Assembly: GCF_040802235.1 (NCBI RefSeq)
Contig: NC_133164.1
Coordinates: forward strand, 89,892,302 to 89,956,301
DNA length: 64,000 nt
Reading direction: 5' to 3'
Source of the DNA: Manis javanica
Lineage: Eukaryota; Chordata; Mammalia; Pholidota; Manidae
In this document: positions 1 to 10,959 of the stretch, piece after piece
Layout of the letters: every line of letters begins with the position of its first letter
Position numbering within the stretch: the stretch's first letter is position 1
Notes under the pieces: model-generated
What the model was told of the DNA's origin: nothing
Seen by the model: the letters and a program-made list of their open reading frames with translations, nothing else
The model's database searches: none
Program-made: the position numbers and the translations under genes

Positions 1-1209
1 CCAGAAACCTTCAATCCAAGATAAGGGCCTGAGCAAAAAGGATGAGAAAATGCCGACCAGGACGCTTGCTCCAGAACCCACGAGAGGACCGGGTCCATCG
101 ACCTCTGGGTTATGGGCCCAGCACACTCCCTCCGGGTTAGATAATCCCATGTGGGAAATGGTGCAGGCAGTAGTAGAGACTCTTAACCACACCACTTCCT
201 CCCTCACCGATCCCTGTTGGCTATGCTACCCAGGTTCACCCCCCCTTCTATGAGGCAATTGGGATAAATGGCTCCTACACTATCAACAACTCCCATCCCA
301 CTTACTGGGACGGGAGACCGTGGAGACTTACAATCGCTCAAGTCTCTATTGCTAGTACATGTGTAGGCACAGTCCCGACGGCCCAGAGCCAGTTATGCTC
401 CTCCTATAATAGCACCCCGTGGGAGCAAGGAAAGTGGATTATACCCTCCTCGGGTTGGTGGCTCTGTTCAAAGACAGGCCTCACCCCGGCCTTATCCACC
501 TCTGTGTTCAATACTAATAATGAGTTTTGTATGCTGGTGGCCATTCTTCCTCGCCTAATATATTGTTCTCATGACTCTCTCCTTTCTTATTGGGAAGAAA
601 GGCCGAATCCCCACCGGAGCAAGAGGGAGGCTGTTACTGGCCCTGACCATTGGGATCCTCGTCTCCCTAGGGATAGCTGGGGTCGCAGCCCTTGTGACAC
701 GGGAAAAAGGGCTCACAACCCTGAGGCTGGCAGTCGACAGGGACCTAGAACAGCTCCGACAGTCAGTATCAAACCTGGAGCAATCCCTCACCTCCTTGGC
801 AGAGGTGGTCCTACAGAACCAAAGTGACCTGGACCTCTTGTTCTTAAAAGAAGGTGGGCTATGCGCAGCCCTAAAAGAAGAATGCTGTATCTATGTAGAT
901 AAGACAGGTGCAGTTAGAGATTCCTTAGCCAAACTAAAAAAAGATCTTGACAGGCGGTGTAAAGAATATGAAAGCAGCAGCAATGAAGGCTGGTTTGAAT
1001 CTTGGTTTAAGCACAAGCCATGGTTTGCTACCCTCCTCTCGGCCGTTGCAGGGCCACTGGTCATCCTGCTGTTTTTTCTTACCATTGGCCCGTGTATAAT
1101 AAACAGGCTGCTTGAGTTTGTGCAAGAGAAGTTTGACACCGTCCAACTCCTGGTCCTTCGCCAAAAATATCAGACCCTCGATACCGCTGCAGAAGATTCC
1201 TTAGTCTGA
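1..1209 (+). pseudogene. Gammaretrovirus-like env, 3' part, broken (SU C-terminus and TM)
   Basis: Envelope remnant of an endogenous retrovirus; its 5' part lies outside the window. The SU portion carries a CWLC disulfide-exchange motif near 213-224 and a basic SU/TM cleavage motif (RSKR) near 618-629. The TM portion shows a hydrophobic fusion-peptide-like stretch (about 630-700), an immunosuppressive-domain-like segment, the CX6CC motif CAALKEECC at 862-888, and a C-terminal membrane anchor (about 1035-1110) before the stop at 1207-1209. Reading frame is lost twice: in the C-run around 239-245 just after CWLC, and again close to the cleavage site (about 600-635). The ATG at 571 opens the TM frame but lies inside SU and is not a natural start. 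The motif set places it with MLV/GALV/KoRV-type class I viruses. Polypurine tract and LTR follow at once, confirming orientation. No functional envelope is encoded. Confidence 0.9.
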
Positions 1210-1211
1210 TC

Positions 1212-1227
1212 AAGAAAAGGGGGGAAA
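1212..1227 (+). other. Polypurine tract of the 5'-truncated ERV
   Basis: An uninterrupted 16-nt purine run (AAGAAAAGGGGGGAAA) lies between the env stop and the TG that opens the LTR. This is the expected plus-strand primer position. Confidence 0.88.
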
Positions 1228-1557
1228 TGTAAAGGAGGGCAGAGGGCATCAAGAGTCAGGAAAAAGGACTAATAACATTTAACCTAACTGCCTAAAGCAT
1301 GGGCCACCCAGTTTTGAATAAACAACCCGAGGCTAAGCTTAGAAATGCGCCTGCTTTAAGTTAGATAACTAGAAGTGGGCAACAGCCTGGGGACGTGATC
1401 CGTGATAAGTCACATAGACATGCTTGGGTAAGCAAGAGATAACAATTGAAGCGGTCAGGCAACTGGAGTGTTCCCTAAAAGGTTACAATATAGAATGTGT
1501 TTTAAAATTATTGGTTGTAGAAATGCGCGGGCTTCGGTGTAACGGCTGTGAAAATCC

Positions 1558-1564
1558 TATATAA
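1558..1564 (+). promoter_or_regulatory. LTR TATA box
   Basis: TATATAA within the LTR, about 87 bp upstream of the AATAAA polyadenylation signal at 1651-1656. Confidence 0.7.
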
Positions 1565-1650
1565 GCAATACCTAAAGTTGCCTGGGGGTCGGCAGCTCGG
1601 ACTCGGCCTGCGTGTCAGGGGAGGTGCTGTCGACCCCAGCTTGCTGGCTG

Positions 1651-1656
1651 AATAAA
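1651..1656 (+). terminator. LTR polyadenylation signal
   Basis: AATAAA in the R region of the LTR, in the correct order after the TATA box. Confidence 0.7.
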
Positions 1657-1733
1657 GACTTTGCCTGTACTTACATCTCCATGCCTGTGTGCTTTGTTCT
1701 CTCGGGAAAACCCTGAGTTCCTGGACCCTAACA

Positions 1734-2809
1734 AAATGGATCATTTTCCAAATGCACCAGAATTTTTGCAAGAGGTAGGAGGAGGTTTTGGGGTTTTAAA
1801 ATTTTCCTTTACCACTGAATGGAATATTAGAGGGTGAGATGTGCCATAATTATATTTTATTGTTGCTCATTCATCCTTTGAGGTAGACATAAGTTGTGTG
1901 CCTACATGCCTTTCTTTGAAAACAACTTTGTCCCCAATCCATGTGAGACTGGTGGGGCTGTTCATGGGTGCTCTACCCTCCCAGCTGTGACCCAGGCTGG
2001 CCAGTCAGAGCACTCCATCCTCCAGGGACTGTCAGGGCTCGACGCCAGCAGGGCCAGTCCAAATCATCCTTGACAGAGGGTGTCTGGAAACTAGAGAGAG
2101 AAGATATTTCTTCCTCTAGGAATGGGCAAGCTAGAGACCATTACTCACAGAAAAAAATAGAACTGGGGAGTGGAATGAATATTTAGTGACTATAACTTGA
2201 AAAGATCTATAAGGTTGGTTACCAGCTCATAGTCAAGAGATTGAATTGACCAGCAGCCATTTAGAGTCATAAAGGCTGGTGGTGGTCGAGAAATCTCTTA
2301 TCTGGCAAACAAGGGCTTTGAATTGTTCCTACCCTAGAGCGGTGGCTCAAGAGAGGATAGCACCACCCTCAGGACTTTCCTTTCTCTATTTTCCTAATGT
2401 GTGAGTACTGCTGGGTCGTTACAGTGCAAGGGAGAGGCCTTGACGTTGGGAGGTAGGAATGCTAGGCTGTTGCAACGTACAGGACGTTCTTATGGAATGA
2501 AGAGTTGTCTCATTACCTGCTCTCCCGCTGCGGGCGAGAAAAAGGCCACCCTGTAAAAAGAAGCAGAGTCCTGACATCACCAAGGCAATGTGGGTATGGG
2601 CCACCCAGAGGTCTGAGATGCAGCCTCGGGCTGCACCTTCTCCATTTAAGCTGGTGGGTTCAGTTGGGTTTGCTCGCTTTGCAGCAGAAACAGAGCCTAC
2701 AACTTCACACACTAGGGAGTACCAGGCTGCAGTTGCCTCTCATAAATCTCTAACCTTCACATTAAACTCACCCTTCATATGAAATCAGGCGAGTCTTCCA
2801 TTACCCATA
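1734..2809. other. Intergenic, nothing recognised
   Basis: No gene, RNA or identifiable repeat. Open frames here are short and without recognisable motifs. Confidence 0.6.
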
Positions 2810-3300
2810 GATCTGACCGGGTCATGCCCGCGCCTAAATCCCTTACTGGCTCCTTGTTGCCTGACTTTCCTTAGCACTGCGTAGGAAGTCCTGGTGCCCT
2901 GGCTACTGCCCACCTCCCCAGTCCCATCCCTTGCCACTTCCTGTCTCAGACTCTGCACTCTGCAACAGCCCACTGTTGGAAGATTCTGCTCATCCATGTC
3001 TGTGCCATTGCTCATGCTGGCCTCTCTGTCTGGGATACATTGCCTATGTCTTCCAGACTCAGCTCAATTATTGAACCTCACAGGAATGAGCAGGTGGTCT
3101 ATTGCCCCTCTCCAGGCCCCCATAGCACACAGCATATACCTCCATCTTATGACTGTCTGCTCTTAGATTATCTTTTGGTGTGTCTGCCTCACCCACTAGA
3201 CAGATTCACAGGTTGTATCGTCTTTAAATGTATCTTTCATAGAAGCTAATAGTGGCTGGTGCATAATAGCTCATTGAAAAAGATACTGTCGAACTGAACT
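2810..3300 (+). repeat. L2 LINE fragment (3' part)
   Basis: Resembles the L2 3' region in sense orientation: the run of CT-rich text about Cys/Leu-rich reading (cctccccagtcccatcc, cactctgc), the stretch around 'gtctgggatacattgcc', and a tail resembling the 'tagctcattgaaaaa' end. Strongly diverged, as expected for this ancient family. Confidence 0.65.
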
Positions 3301-4369
3301 GGCCCTTATTGCAGATAAAATATGACAGTCTTTCTGATGTACCTTGTGATTAAGTCATCTTGGGTGCCATGTGGGACAACCTGTAATTTATATGTTGTAT
3401 CCTTCACAGAGGGAAACCACGAGTATACCTATGGCCATTTGTATGACACTTGTATGAAAAAGAGCCCTTTACAGGCAAGTAATTTTAAAATTTGCGTGAG
3501 TTACTTAATTGAACCCAGGAAAACAGTACCACCATTACATCACGTCTACAGGAAGATACCAGTTTTCATTTACACCAGGCCACGGTAGTTCCCAGGCATG
3601 TATGGTGGGGTAGCAGATGGAACACTACCGTGGCTGCAGGCAGAAGTGAGGGGCCTGCCCACTGACAGTGGTTTCCTTCTCAGAAAAGCAGAGGGAACGA
3701 GACTGCCCCCAAGCCCAGAAAGCTGTTGGTTTTCTGTCTGGTTTGGGTATGAAGAAACCAGCTCCCACTGGTGGATATAAACTCTGCTCTCACTTTCCCT
3801 TTATCATCTCACAGCATCTTTCTGTGGGCAGTTTTTGTCTCAGAGGAGATGGCAGGGTGCAGAGGGTGAGCAGAAGTGAAGAAAGGTGTATTTTTAGCCA
3901 TGACACAGCTGAATGTTCTGAGTCTTCTTTTACAACCACATTTAAAAATAAATGTCAAGAGTTAGGATTTAAGTGATTTCTTAGTGTCCACATCCTCTTT
4001 CCTCCTTAATGAGAGCCTGTCTTCTGACTGGTTACCCTCTACATAGTGTTTTCTTCCAACCCCTGATACATAAAGCATTAGCCGGTGAAATGCATACAAT
4101 TCTTTAAGATATTACATGAAATGCTTTTGTTTTAAAGTTTCAAATATACACCGTTTTCCTCTTTTTAATAATACAACTGTTCATAGTCAAGGACATAAGA
4201 GTGAGTTACCATCAGAATCATATGTTGTTATACTTTCTCTCATTTATTCATGCAGCATTTCTGAAACATAGAAGAAAAGTAAGAAATCAGGCCAGTGTAT
4301 AAAAAGTCAGCATAGCCACTCTGCTTTCCAGGAGTTACCATCTAAACAATTCTTTCTCATAGGGCTGTT
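3301..4369. other. Intergenic, nothing recognised
   Basis: No supported gene. The frames at 3322-3588 and 3668-3976 lack motifs and are taken as chance. Confidence 0.55.
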
Positions 4370-4445
4370 TGAGTTTGCTGCCATGAGACTCCCCTGGGGT
4401 TCTCAGTAAAATGCAGATGCCTAGGCTCTGCCCAAGTTATAATGA
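4370..4445. repeat. MER5-like hAT-Charlie fragment
   Basis: The stretch reading 'cccctggggttctcagtaaa' followed by 'atgcagatgcctaggctc' resembles the centre of MER5A (Charlie-derived non-autonomous DNA transposon). Short and diverged. Confidence 0.4.
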
Positions 4446-4555
4446 GTCAAATCATAAGTGAGATCATATATTTGCCTGTCTTCAAGATACCTTCTACATG
4501 TAAGTAATATTTTTACTTTCAGGAAGAAATTATGATGATCACATGAAAGTCACAA

Positions 4556-4587
4556 GGGTGTGTGTGTGTGTGTGCGTGTGCGCGTGC
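4556..4587. repeat. TG/CG simple repeat
   Basis: Alternating purine-pyrimidine run, TG changing to CG (gtgtgtgtgtgtgtgcgtgtg). Confidence 0.9.
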
Positions 4588-4649
4588 ATACTCCCTCGGT
4601 CAGGCCTCCAGAAGATGCTAGGTTTTACTTTAACAACTAGGACTTTACC

Positions 4650-4850
4650 CACTGTGTGCCATGAGACCTATGTTTAAACTTCATTTTAACCCTTATAGGC
4701 TGCATGGCCTTGAGAAAATTACCCAACTTCTTCCTATTTAATTTCACATCTGTAAACTTGGGATAAAGCCCACCTCACAGGGTTACTTTGAGAATTAGTG
4801 TAACAACATATATAAAGTCTTAACTCAACACCAGGCATAAAGTGATGGCT
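4650..4850 (+). repeat. MIR SINE
   Basis: Sense-orientation MIR: core resembling 'ggccttgagaaaattaccca', then the 'catctgtaaacttggga' box, 'cacctcacagggtta', and a tail resembling 'aacaccaggcataaagt'. Confidence 0.8.
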
Positions 4851-4999
4851 GCCAACAGCCATTCCTGATTTATGGACACTCTTCCAAATGAAGTTTTTTT
4901 TAAAATAATAAACTTTTTTTCTGCCCAGATAATATAAAATCAAAGAGTCAAACCATGACTTCCTATCTCCCACTGTCCTGCACCCTGGGGTTTAGGATG

Positions 5000-5160
5000 G
5001 TTTTTAAATTTTAAGTTAACGGGTTTTTTTTGAAGTATGAGTTACATGCTGAAAATTCACTATCTACAGTGTACAATCCAGGCACTTTTGTATACTTGCC
5101 AAGTTGCACCACCATCACCATCCTCTAATTTTAGAACATTTTCAAGATGAATTTTTAATA
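5000..5160 (-). repeat. Ancient L1 3' UTR fragment (probable)
   Basis: Text such as 'gtgtacaatccaggcac' and 'ttgcaccaccatcaccatc' matches the general pattern of old L1M 3' ends in antisense. Low identity; family not assignable. Confidence 0.4.
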
Positions 5161-6559
5161 TGTGTGTTTGTGTGCAGGCATGCCCTCCTTAGGGAAGTGA
5201 GCTCAAGAGAATCTTTTAGAACAAATATACAATATTATACCCTACAGCAGGTATTTCCTTTTTTACATACCTTAGGAGACTACAAATGCTTTCTTTTTTA
5301 AGATTTTTTTTCATCTTTCAAATTCCTCTTCAGAACTGTCTTCAGAATTTTATTCACATTATTTTAAATATCTTCAGTTGTGATGAATCTTCCCTTGAAG
5401 ATAGATGTGAAAGTGATCAAAAACAGTGATTAGCTCCCTTTGGTGACAAATGGGAGAATGCAAACTGGTTAGTACTACTTGGGGGCTCAAAAATCAAGAA
5501 CTATTTGTGGCTATAAATTAGTAAGACGGGTTCGGGTGTGGCCCATATGTAATTCTGAAGGTGCAAATAATCAACAAATGAATAGAAAATCGGTGAATAG
5601 CAGCTTGTAAGGTATACATTTATTGTAATCATTTCAGGAGTAAATCCAGGAATTAAATGAATTCTGCCCAACTTTGTAGCAAGTCTACTATGATAGCTAC
5701 TGTATTGTACGATGAATGCGTGGCTGGCTACATGTGTCACCTGCAGTAATTAAAGGCCTTATAATATTTGTCTAAGTGTTGCCAGCACTTTCCTCTGTTC
5801 TGACACTATAGGGACTCTCAGGACAGACCACCCTGTGAAAAACCAGCATCAGGACACTCAGCATGTGGAGGTCCCCACACCCGCATGGGTAATACCGGTG
5901 TGGACTGTCTGCACTAATAGAAAACCTCTTCTTCACTTAATGCCTTAAGTTCCTGTGAGGAATTCCATGGTGCTGAGTTCTGGGTTGGGGCACCTGGACT
6001 GCTAACTTAACCCCAAGAGCAAAACCCAAGTGATTTATGAATAAGGCATTCTTTTATATCAGCAACGCCTCTCTCCTTGAGCAGGTAACAGCTGACTGCA
6101 AAACGTATTGTGCACACAGGGCACATAAGATGCATTTAAAAGATCTTCATGCCAAATATTATTGGTTTCCATGTCCAGCCCTTTTGGCAGTGTCAAAAAT
6201 ATATTAATGGATTATTCAAGCAGAAACACTTCAGATCCAAAGGAAGAATTCTCAAACTTAGATCTTTTTATGTTTTTTATATCTGAAAAAAATCTGCATT
6301 CTTCCTTGGCTGCATTAATAATAGCAAACATGTATTGTTTATATTAGAAATGGTTTAAATTAGTCATCTCCATATGATACTTCTGGTTACCTAATTGCAC
6401 AGATTTTCTTGTTGGATATTTCAAGATCATACTGTTGACAAGTAACTATAAGAACAGAAGGATCCACTGGTTTTAATATTAGGGAACTAATTGTATGGAT
6501 TCAGATATCTTGCTATTACAGCTCATGAAACATTTTCATATGTCCACTATTGCATTTAT
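5161..6559. other. Intergenic, nothing recognised
   Basis: AT-rich unique-looking DNA. No gene, RNA or confidently named repeat. Confidence 0.55.
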
Positions 6560-6700
6560 TTACCTTGAAGGTACTAATTATGTTCATATTATAAATGGAG
6601 AAACTGAGGCTGAAGGAGGTTCGGTAAAACTGCCCCAGGTCACAAAGTTAGTGTAATGCAGAAACAGAATCACAACCTATGACTTCGACTCCTGGCCCCA
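6560..6700 (-). repeat. MIR SINE (antisense)
   Basis: Antisense MIR signature: 'aaatggagaaactgaggct', then 'ccccaggtcacaaagttag' and 'cagaaacagaatcacaac'. Confidence 0.8.
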
Positions 6701-7340
6701 AATCCCTCCTCCTACACTTCTAACTCACCCCCTTGGTAGCTCACCCTCACCATACAACTTACAGACAGGTGTTGAGCATCTGCTCCATTCTCAAGATAGT
6801 CCTGGGGCATCTGACTGCACATTAAGTTTGGAAACATCTATTCTGAGAAGGAAAAGCCAATGGTGCTGCTTCTACCCAGAATAGACTCACAACTGTGGAT
6901 AGGTGAATAGAAAGGTCCCTCCCCCTTCCTCCTACAGCCAGGGGAGAAGCCTGGTGGTCAGACAGAACTGGGTTATGCCATTGGTTACCCATTAATGTAG
7001 GAAAGATTTAATATATCAGTGTAATCAGGTCAGGGTTGTTAGCAAGAAATAGGGAAAAGATACATGGATAGAAGGAAAATAATTTTATTATATAGATAAA
7101 AATGGGGATTCCAGATAGAATTCAGTCATCGGGGCAAGATGGGTTTGGTTTTAGATATTTCAGGAGAAAGCCCACCAGTGTGCTAAATATAACCTCCCTA
7201 CCTTTTGACACTTCTCTGCTCCCTCCTTCACAGGACTAGAGCTCACCTGCTTCCCTCCCCAGGGTGTCGGCAGACCCAGACCTTGAAACAGACACAACCT
7301 CTTCCTGTACACAGCAATAGTCAGTGGATGAAGAAGCCAC
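6701..7340. other. Intergenic, nothing recognised
   Basis: No supported gene or named repeat before the inverted-repeat arm that starts near 7341. Confidence 0.5.
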
Positions 7341-7515
7341 GGACATTCACCAGAGGCTGCAAAATGTGCAAGTCATGAGAAGGAACTAAGTGAGAGGGAG
7401 TCGTGGTTATTTTTGTAAGGAAAGGTGAAGGGTAGTAGATCTGGGAACAGCAGGTTTTAGTGGAAGCAAGGAGACAGAGTGAAGGGGAGGGATGCAGGAG
7501 GAAGGGCAAAAGGAA
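7341..7515 (-). repeat. Left arm of diverged inverted repeat
   Basis: The reverse complement of this segment aligns along its length with 8305-8477. Shared landmarks include 'cagcctctggtgaatgtcc', 'cttctcatga', 'gactccctct' and 'tgtctccttgctt'. Arms are diverged but clearly homologous. Probably two old insertions of one unnamed repeat in opposite orientation; I cannot name the family. Confidence 0.75.
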
Positions 7516-8304
7516 TGCAGGAGAGAGAAAGAGAGTGAAAGAGAAAACCCTCTGAAGACCAAGAAGGGCCCCAAGTTCCCACTCAAAGATGGACAGGAGG
7601 CCTCACAGCTTGAGCTGCCAGGACAGGAAAACAACTGGAGGTGAGACATTGTGCTCTGAATCTATCCAGTCACAGGACAGTGATCTAAACTCCAGCAAAC
7701 ACCTGCTAAAATCCATATTGTGTCCATTGGGTATTCAGTTTTGGGAAAAGCAGATGAGGTATCCAATCCAAAGGGGATGTTTTTTCTGCTCCACAGTCAC
7801 TGCTGTGGTCTCCAGGGCAGCGTGAATGTCCTGTCAGAGACATCCATTCTGCCAGAGAAACAGCCAGGTGGACCCCCAGGGGTCCCCTCTGAGAGACCAG
7901 CTAGTGACCCACTGTGAGCAGAAGCGGAAGGAACCTGCTACACAACCCTCAGCCCGATTTGCCTTCTAATTCAAGGCAGTTATCTTCCCTCACCTTCAGT
8001 AGTAGAGTAACAGGAATGTGTGTGACAGCAAAGCTAGCATAGCATGAAACGTGGTGACATCCATTTCTCTGTTCTCCTTTTTAGAGTTCTAGACATTGTG
8101 GACACTTCAATTGATTTCAATTGATAGTGCAGGTTCACAAAAAGATATATTAAGGCGTGGTTATTGGCATTATTAATAACTTTTATACAACCTCAGCTCA
8201 CACAACAAGATTTTCTTAAAGTAGTATATTCTCTCTAAGTACATTTAAAATGTAATTCCAAAACACTGTTAAGGCTGATTATGTTTACTCTCTCTCCCCT
8301 CCCA
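7516..8304. other. Spacer between inverted arms
   Basis: About 790 bp with no recognised gene or repeat. Confidence 0.5.
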
Positions 8305-8477
8305 TGCCTTTTACCCTTTGTCTTGCATCCCTTTCCTTTAACTTGTCTCCTTGCTTTCACTAATATTTGCTGTTTCCATTTATCACCCCTCACTCCTCCT
8401 TGCAGAAATAATCAAGACTCCCTCTTTCTTGTTCTCTTCTCATGATCTACACATATTGCAGCCTCTGGTGAATGTCC
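8305..8477 (+). repeat. Right arm of diverged inverted repeat
   Basis: Homologous to the reverse complement of 7341-7515, and ends at the same 'gaatgtcc' landmark at 8470-8477. Confidence 0.75.
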
Positions 8478-8995
8478 AAGACAAGGGTAGGGGATGTTTG
8501 TTAGTTGTCTCTCTGACATTCATTTCCTACCTCCCTATTCCTGATTTCCCAACCATGGAGTTTGTGTGGAATTGGTTCCACCTCCCAGATCCTGGAACAG
8601 GCTTGAAATGGCTTAATCCAATCCCATGAGCTGCCCCCTCCTAACCACACTGATTGGTTCAGTCAGGCCAGTCAAAGCCAGTGAGATTCATATTAGGGGT
8701 GTTAGTTAAGCATTAGAAAAGCAATGCCATTTTACTGGATGTAAGCAGTCACCCTGCGAGATGCCAGCTATTTTGAGACCAGGAGAGGAGGGCCTGTCTG
8801 AAAACAGAGCCACCAAGCCCCAGCTGGCAGATCGGAGAGGAGGAGGGGTGGAGAAACCGGGTCCTAATCAGTGTTGCAGCCCGAGTATGGCCTCATTTTG
8901 GGAACCCCCTTTCATGAATCAATAAATCTGCTTTTCTGAAACAATTTGGGTCAGGTTTTTCTGTTACTTGCAACTAAGACATCTTAACTTATGAA
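8478..8995 (+). repeat. Old interspersed repeat, probably an ancient L1 3' end
   Basis: Contains 'ggaattggttccacctccc', 'tgattggttcag', 'gaatcaataaatctgcttt' and 'ttttctgttacttgcaact', phrases typical of a widespread old mammalian retroposon 3' end with its own AATAAA. It abuts the right inverted-repeat arm and may belong to the same element. Family uncertain. Confidence 0.5.
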
Positions 8996-9639
8996 AAAAT
9001 CTGTCTAAAACTTTCCACGACCATTTGGACTTGGAATTTCATTTTCATAATGAAATCTCATGAGGAATGACAAAATATTGACAATACCCAGGAGAGGTGT
9101 GGAGAGAGGGAGGAGGGTCTTCCTCCACTTGAGAGCTTTTCTTCCCCTCTGCCTTACTCTCCTCTCCCCATTCAAAGGGAACACTTGGGTGAATCCCATT
9201 AGGCTGCAGCCAAGTGCTCTGAAGACTGCAGGTTGCTGAGAATCTCACAAGGACAAGCACACGGTGCCCTGACATGTTAGTGATCTAGGTTTTCCTTCCT
9301 TTGGTAGGTATATGCACCATGACCTCTTAAATATCCATCATTATCTGCCATTATTGTCTAGTGAAAAAAACACAATCTGCCTAAATTCCCCACCCACTAG
9401 GTGAGCCTTGGGCAGGTGTCAGTGCCAACTGCCACTGCCACAAGTGTAATTCCTGGCTCATGTGCTGTGTCTCATCAGGATTGTGGGGCCCATTTTGAAT
9501 CCTCTTTGTATCAGCCATCACAGAGCAAATAGGTGAAAATGTCTATTTATGCAGCTGCTGCTAATTAATTGTGTTGGTACCTGGCTAAATCCAATTTGGC
9601 ATATATCTGGTATATTACATGGCAGAATTATCCTCTACG
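8996..9639. other. Intergenic, nothing recognised
   Basis: No gene or named repeat. This is the pre-insertion flank of the provirus that starts at 9645. Confidence 0.55.
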
Positions 9640-9644
9640 CATAC
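9640..9644. repeat. Proviral target-site duplication, 5' copy
   Basis: CATAC directly before the LTR TG; identical CATAC follows the 3' LTR at 16748-16752. Confidence 0.85.
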
Positions 9645-9893
9645 TGAAGGGCCCCCACCCGTAAGATGGCGAACTTCCAGCTTCTCTTCCGGGTCCTCGG
9701 TTCCCGACGGCGCCACCTGAAGCCCAATCACCTCTCTCCCCTCTCCCAATCCAGTAGCCCTAGCCAACAGCCACCAGCCCTGTAGAAGTAACACCACAAT
9801 CACCCCATGCCCCTTCCTATATAACCCAGCACCTTTCCCTAATAAAACAGAATTCTCCGGTGAATTGCTGCTGTGTGTCGCTCCTTCCTTTCA
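9645..9893 (+). repeat. 5' LTR of ERV-F-like provirus
   Basis: A 249-bp LTR beginning TGAAGGGCCC and ending TTTCA. It contains a YY1-like AAGATGGCG near 9663-9671, a TATA box (TATATAA, 9818-9824) and AATAAA at 9841-9846. Paired with 16500-16747. Unusually short for class I LTRs. Confidence 0.93.
9818..9824 (+). promoter_or_regulatory. 5' LTR TATA box
   Basis: TATATAA, conserved in the 3' LTR at 16672-16678, 17 bp before the AATAAA at 9841-9846. R is therefore very short. Confidence 0.7.
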
Positions 9894-9894
9894 T

Positions 9895-9912
9895 TGGTGC
9901 CGAAACCCGAGG
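9895..9912 (+). other. Primer-binding site, tRNA-Phe type
   Basis: TGGTGCCGAAACCCGAGG begins one base after the LTR end. It is complementary to the tRNA-Phe 3' end except at the last positions (consensus ...CCCGGGA). This single feature gives the family assignment. Confidence 0.85.
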
Positions 9913-9928
9913 GCCTCCCAAAATTATC

Positions 9929-10910
9929 ATGTCTTTGCCCCCATCACCTGTTTCCCCCCCACAGACTGAGCCAGAACCCTTCAGTCCCCCTCAGACTCGG
10001 TCCCGAGGGCCTCCCAAAATTAGCATCGTGCGCGTTCACATCCCTTTCTCCTTAGGAGATTTAGCCCAACTTGAGAAATGCCTAGGTTCCTTTTCCACTG
10101 ATCCCACGACATACATCAGGGAGTTTCAATGGACCCTCCAGTCTTACAGCCTCACACATCATGACATTTTCATGCTCCTGGCCAATACTCTCCTCCCTTA
10201 AGAGCATAGACGAGTTTGGGACTTTGCCCAAACGCACGCTACCGAAACCCACAGGACTGACCCCACCTATCCCCCTGGCCCAACCACTGTCCCCAAACAA
10301 GACCCACACTGGGATTATAACACCGCCGTGGGTCTCCGCTCTTGAGATATTTTCGCCTCCTGCTTAATAGCAGGTCTGAAAAAGGCAGCTCGTAAAGTAG
10401 TCAATTTTCAAAAGCTCCACGACATAATTCAAAGGAGGGAGGAAACCCCCTCTGAGTTCTTAGACAGACTCACTCAAGCCCTATTACAGTATACCAGCCT
10501 GGACCCAGAAACGCCTGACGGAAGACATGTCCATATGACATACTTCCTAGCTCAAAGCTACCCCGACATTAAAGCTAAACTCAAAAAGTTAGAACAGGGC
10601 CCCACTACCCCACAGACTGAGATCCTAACAGTGGCCTTTAAAGTCTTCCATAACCGGGAGGAGGAGAAAGAACGCTGTAAACAAAAGGCTGATCAGGCCA
10701 ATTTCCAAATGTTGGCCCAGCTGATAAAACCACAACCTGGGCGCCCCTCTACTAACAAGCCCCACCCCAGGAGCTTGTTTCAAGTGCGGAAAAGAAGGAC
10801 ATTGGTCAAGGGCGTGCCCCTCCCCCAGATCTCCTACCACCCCATGCCCCAGATGCCACAAAAAGGGCCACTGGGGGTCTGTTGCCCAACCCCCCGAAGG
10901 GGAGGGTGAA
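9929..10910 (+). pseudogene. ERV gag, broken
   Basis: Remnant of the Gag structural polyprotein. The start is taken at ATG 9929, which leads into a proline-rich N-terminal region with repeated PPQT phrases, then a capsid-like domain. A major-homology-region-like segment lies at about 10427-10474 (pattern QRREETPSEFLDRL). Nucleocapsid shows one complete CX2CX4HX4C zinc knuckle (10776-10817) and a second from 10845 whose last cysteine is replaced by alanine. Breaks: TAA at 10199-10201, TGA at 10343-10345 in the same frame, and a frame change between about 10757 and 10775 just before the zinc knuckles. No Gag can be made in one piece. Confidence 0.85.
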
Positions 10911-10959
10911 CGAACAACCCCCATCCTAAGCCCGCCATAGTGGGGCTGGCAGAAGATTG

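Larger units (their letters stand above)
1228..1733 (+). repeat. 3' LTR of the gammaretrovirus-like ERV
   Basis: LTR of about 506 bp beginning TGTAAAGGAGGG directly after the polypurine tract and ending CCTAACA. It has a TATA box at 1558-1564 and AATAAA at 1651-1656, about 90 bp downstream, giving a normal U3-R-U5 order. The upstream LTR is outside the window, so LTR divergence and target duplication cannot be assessed. Confidence 0.85.
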
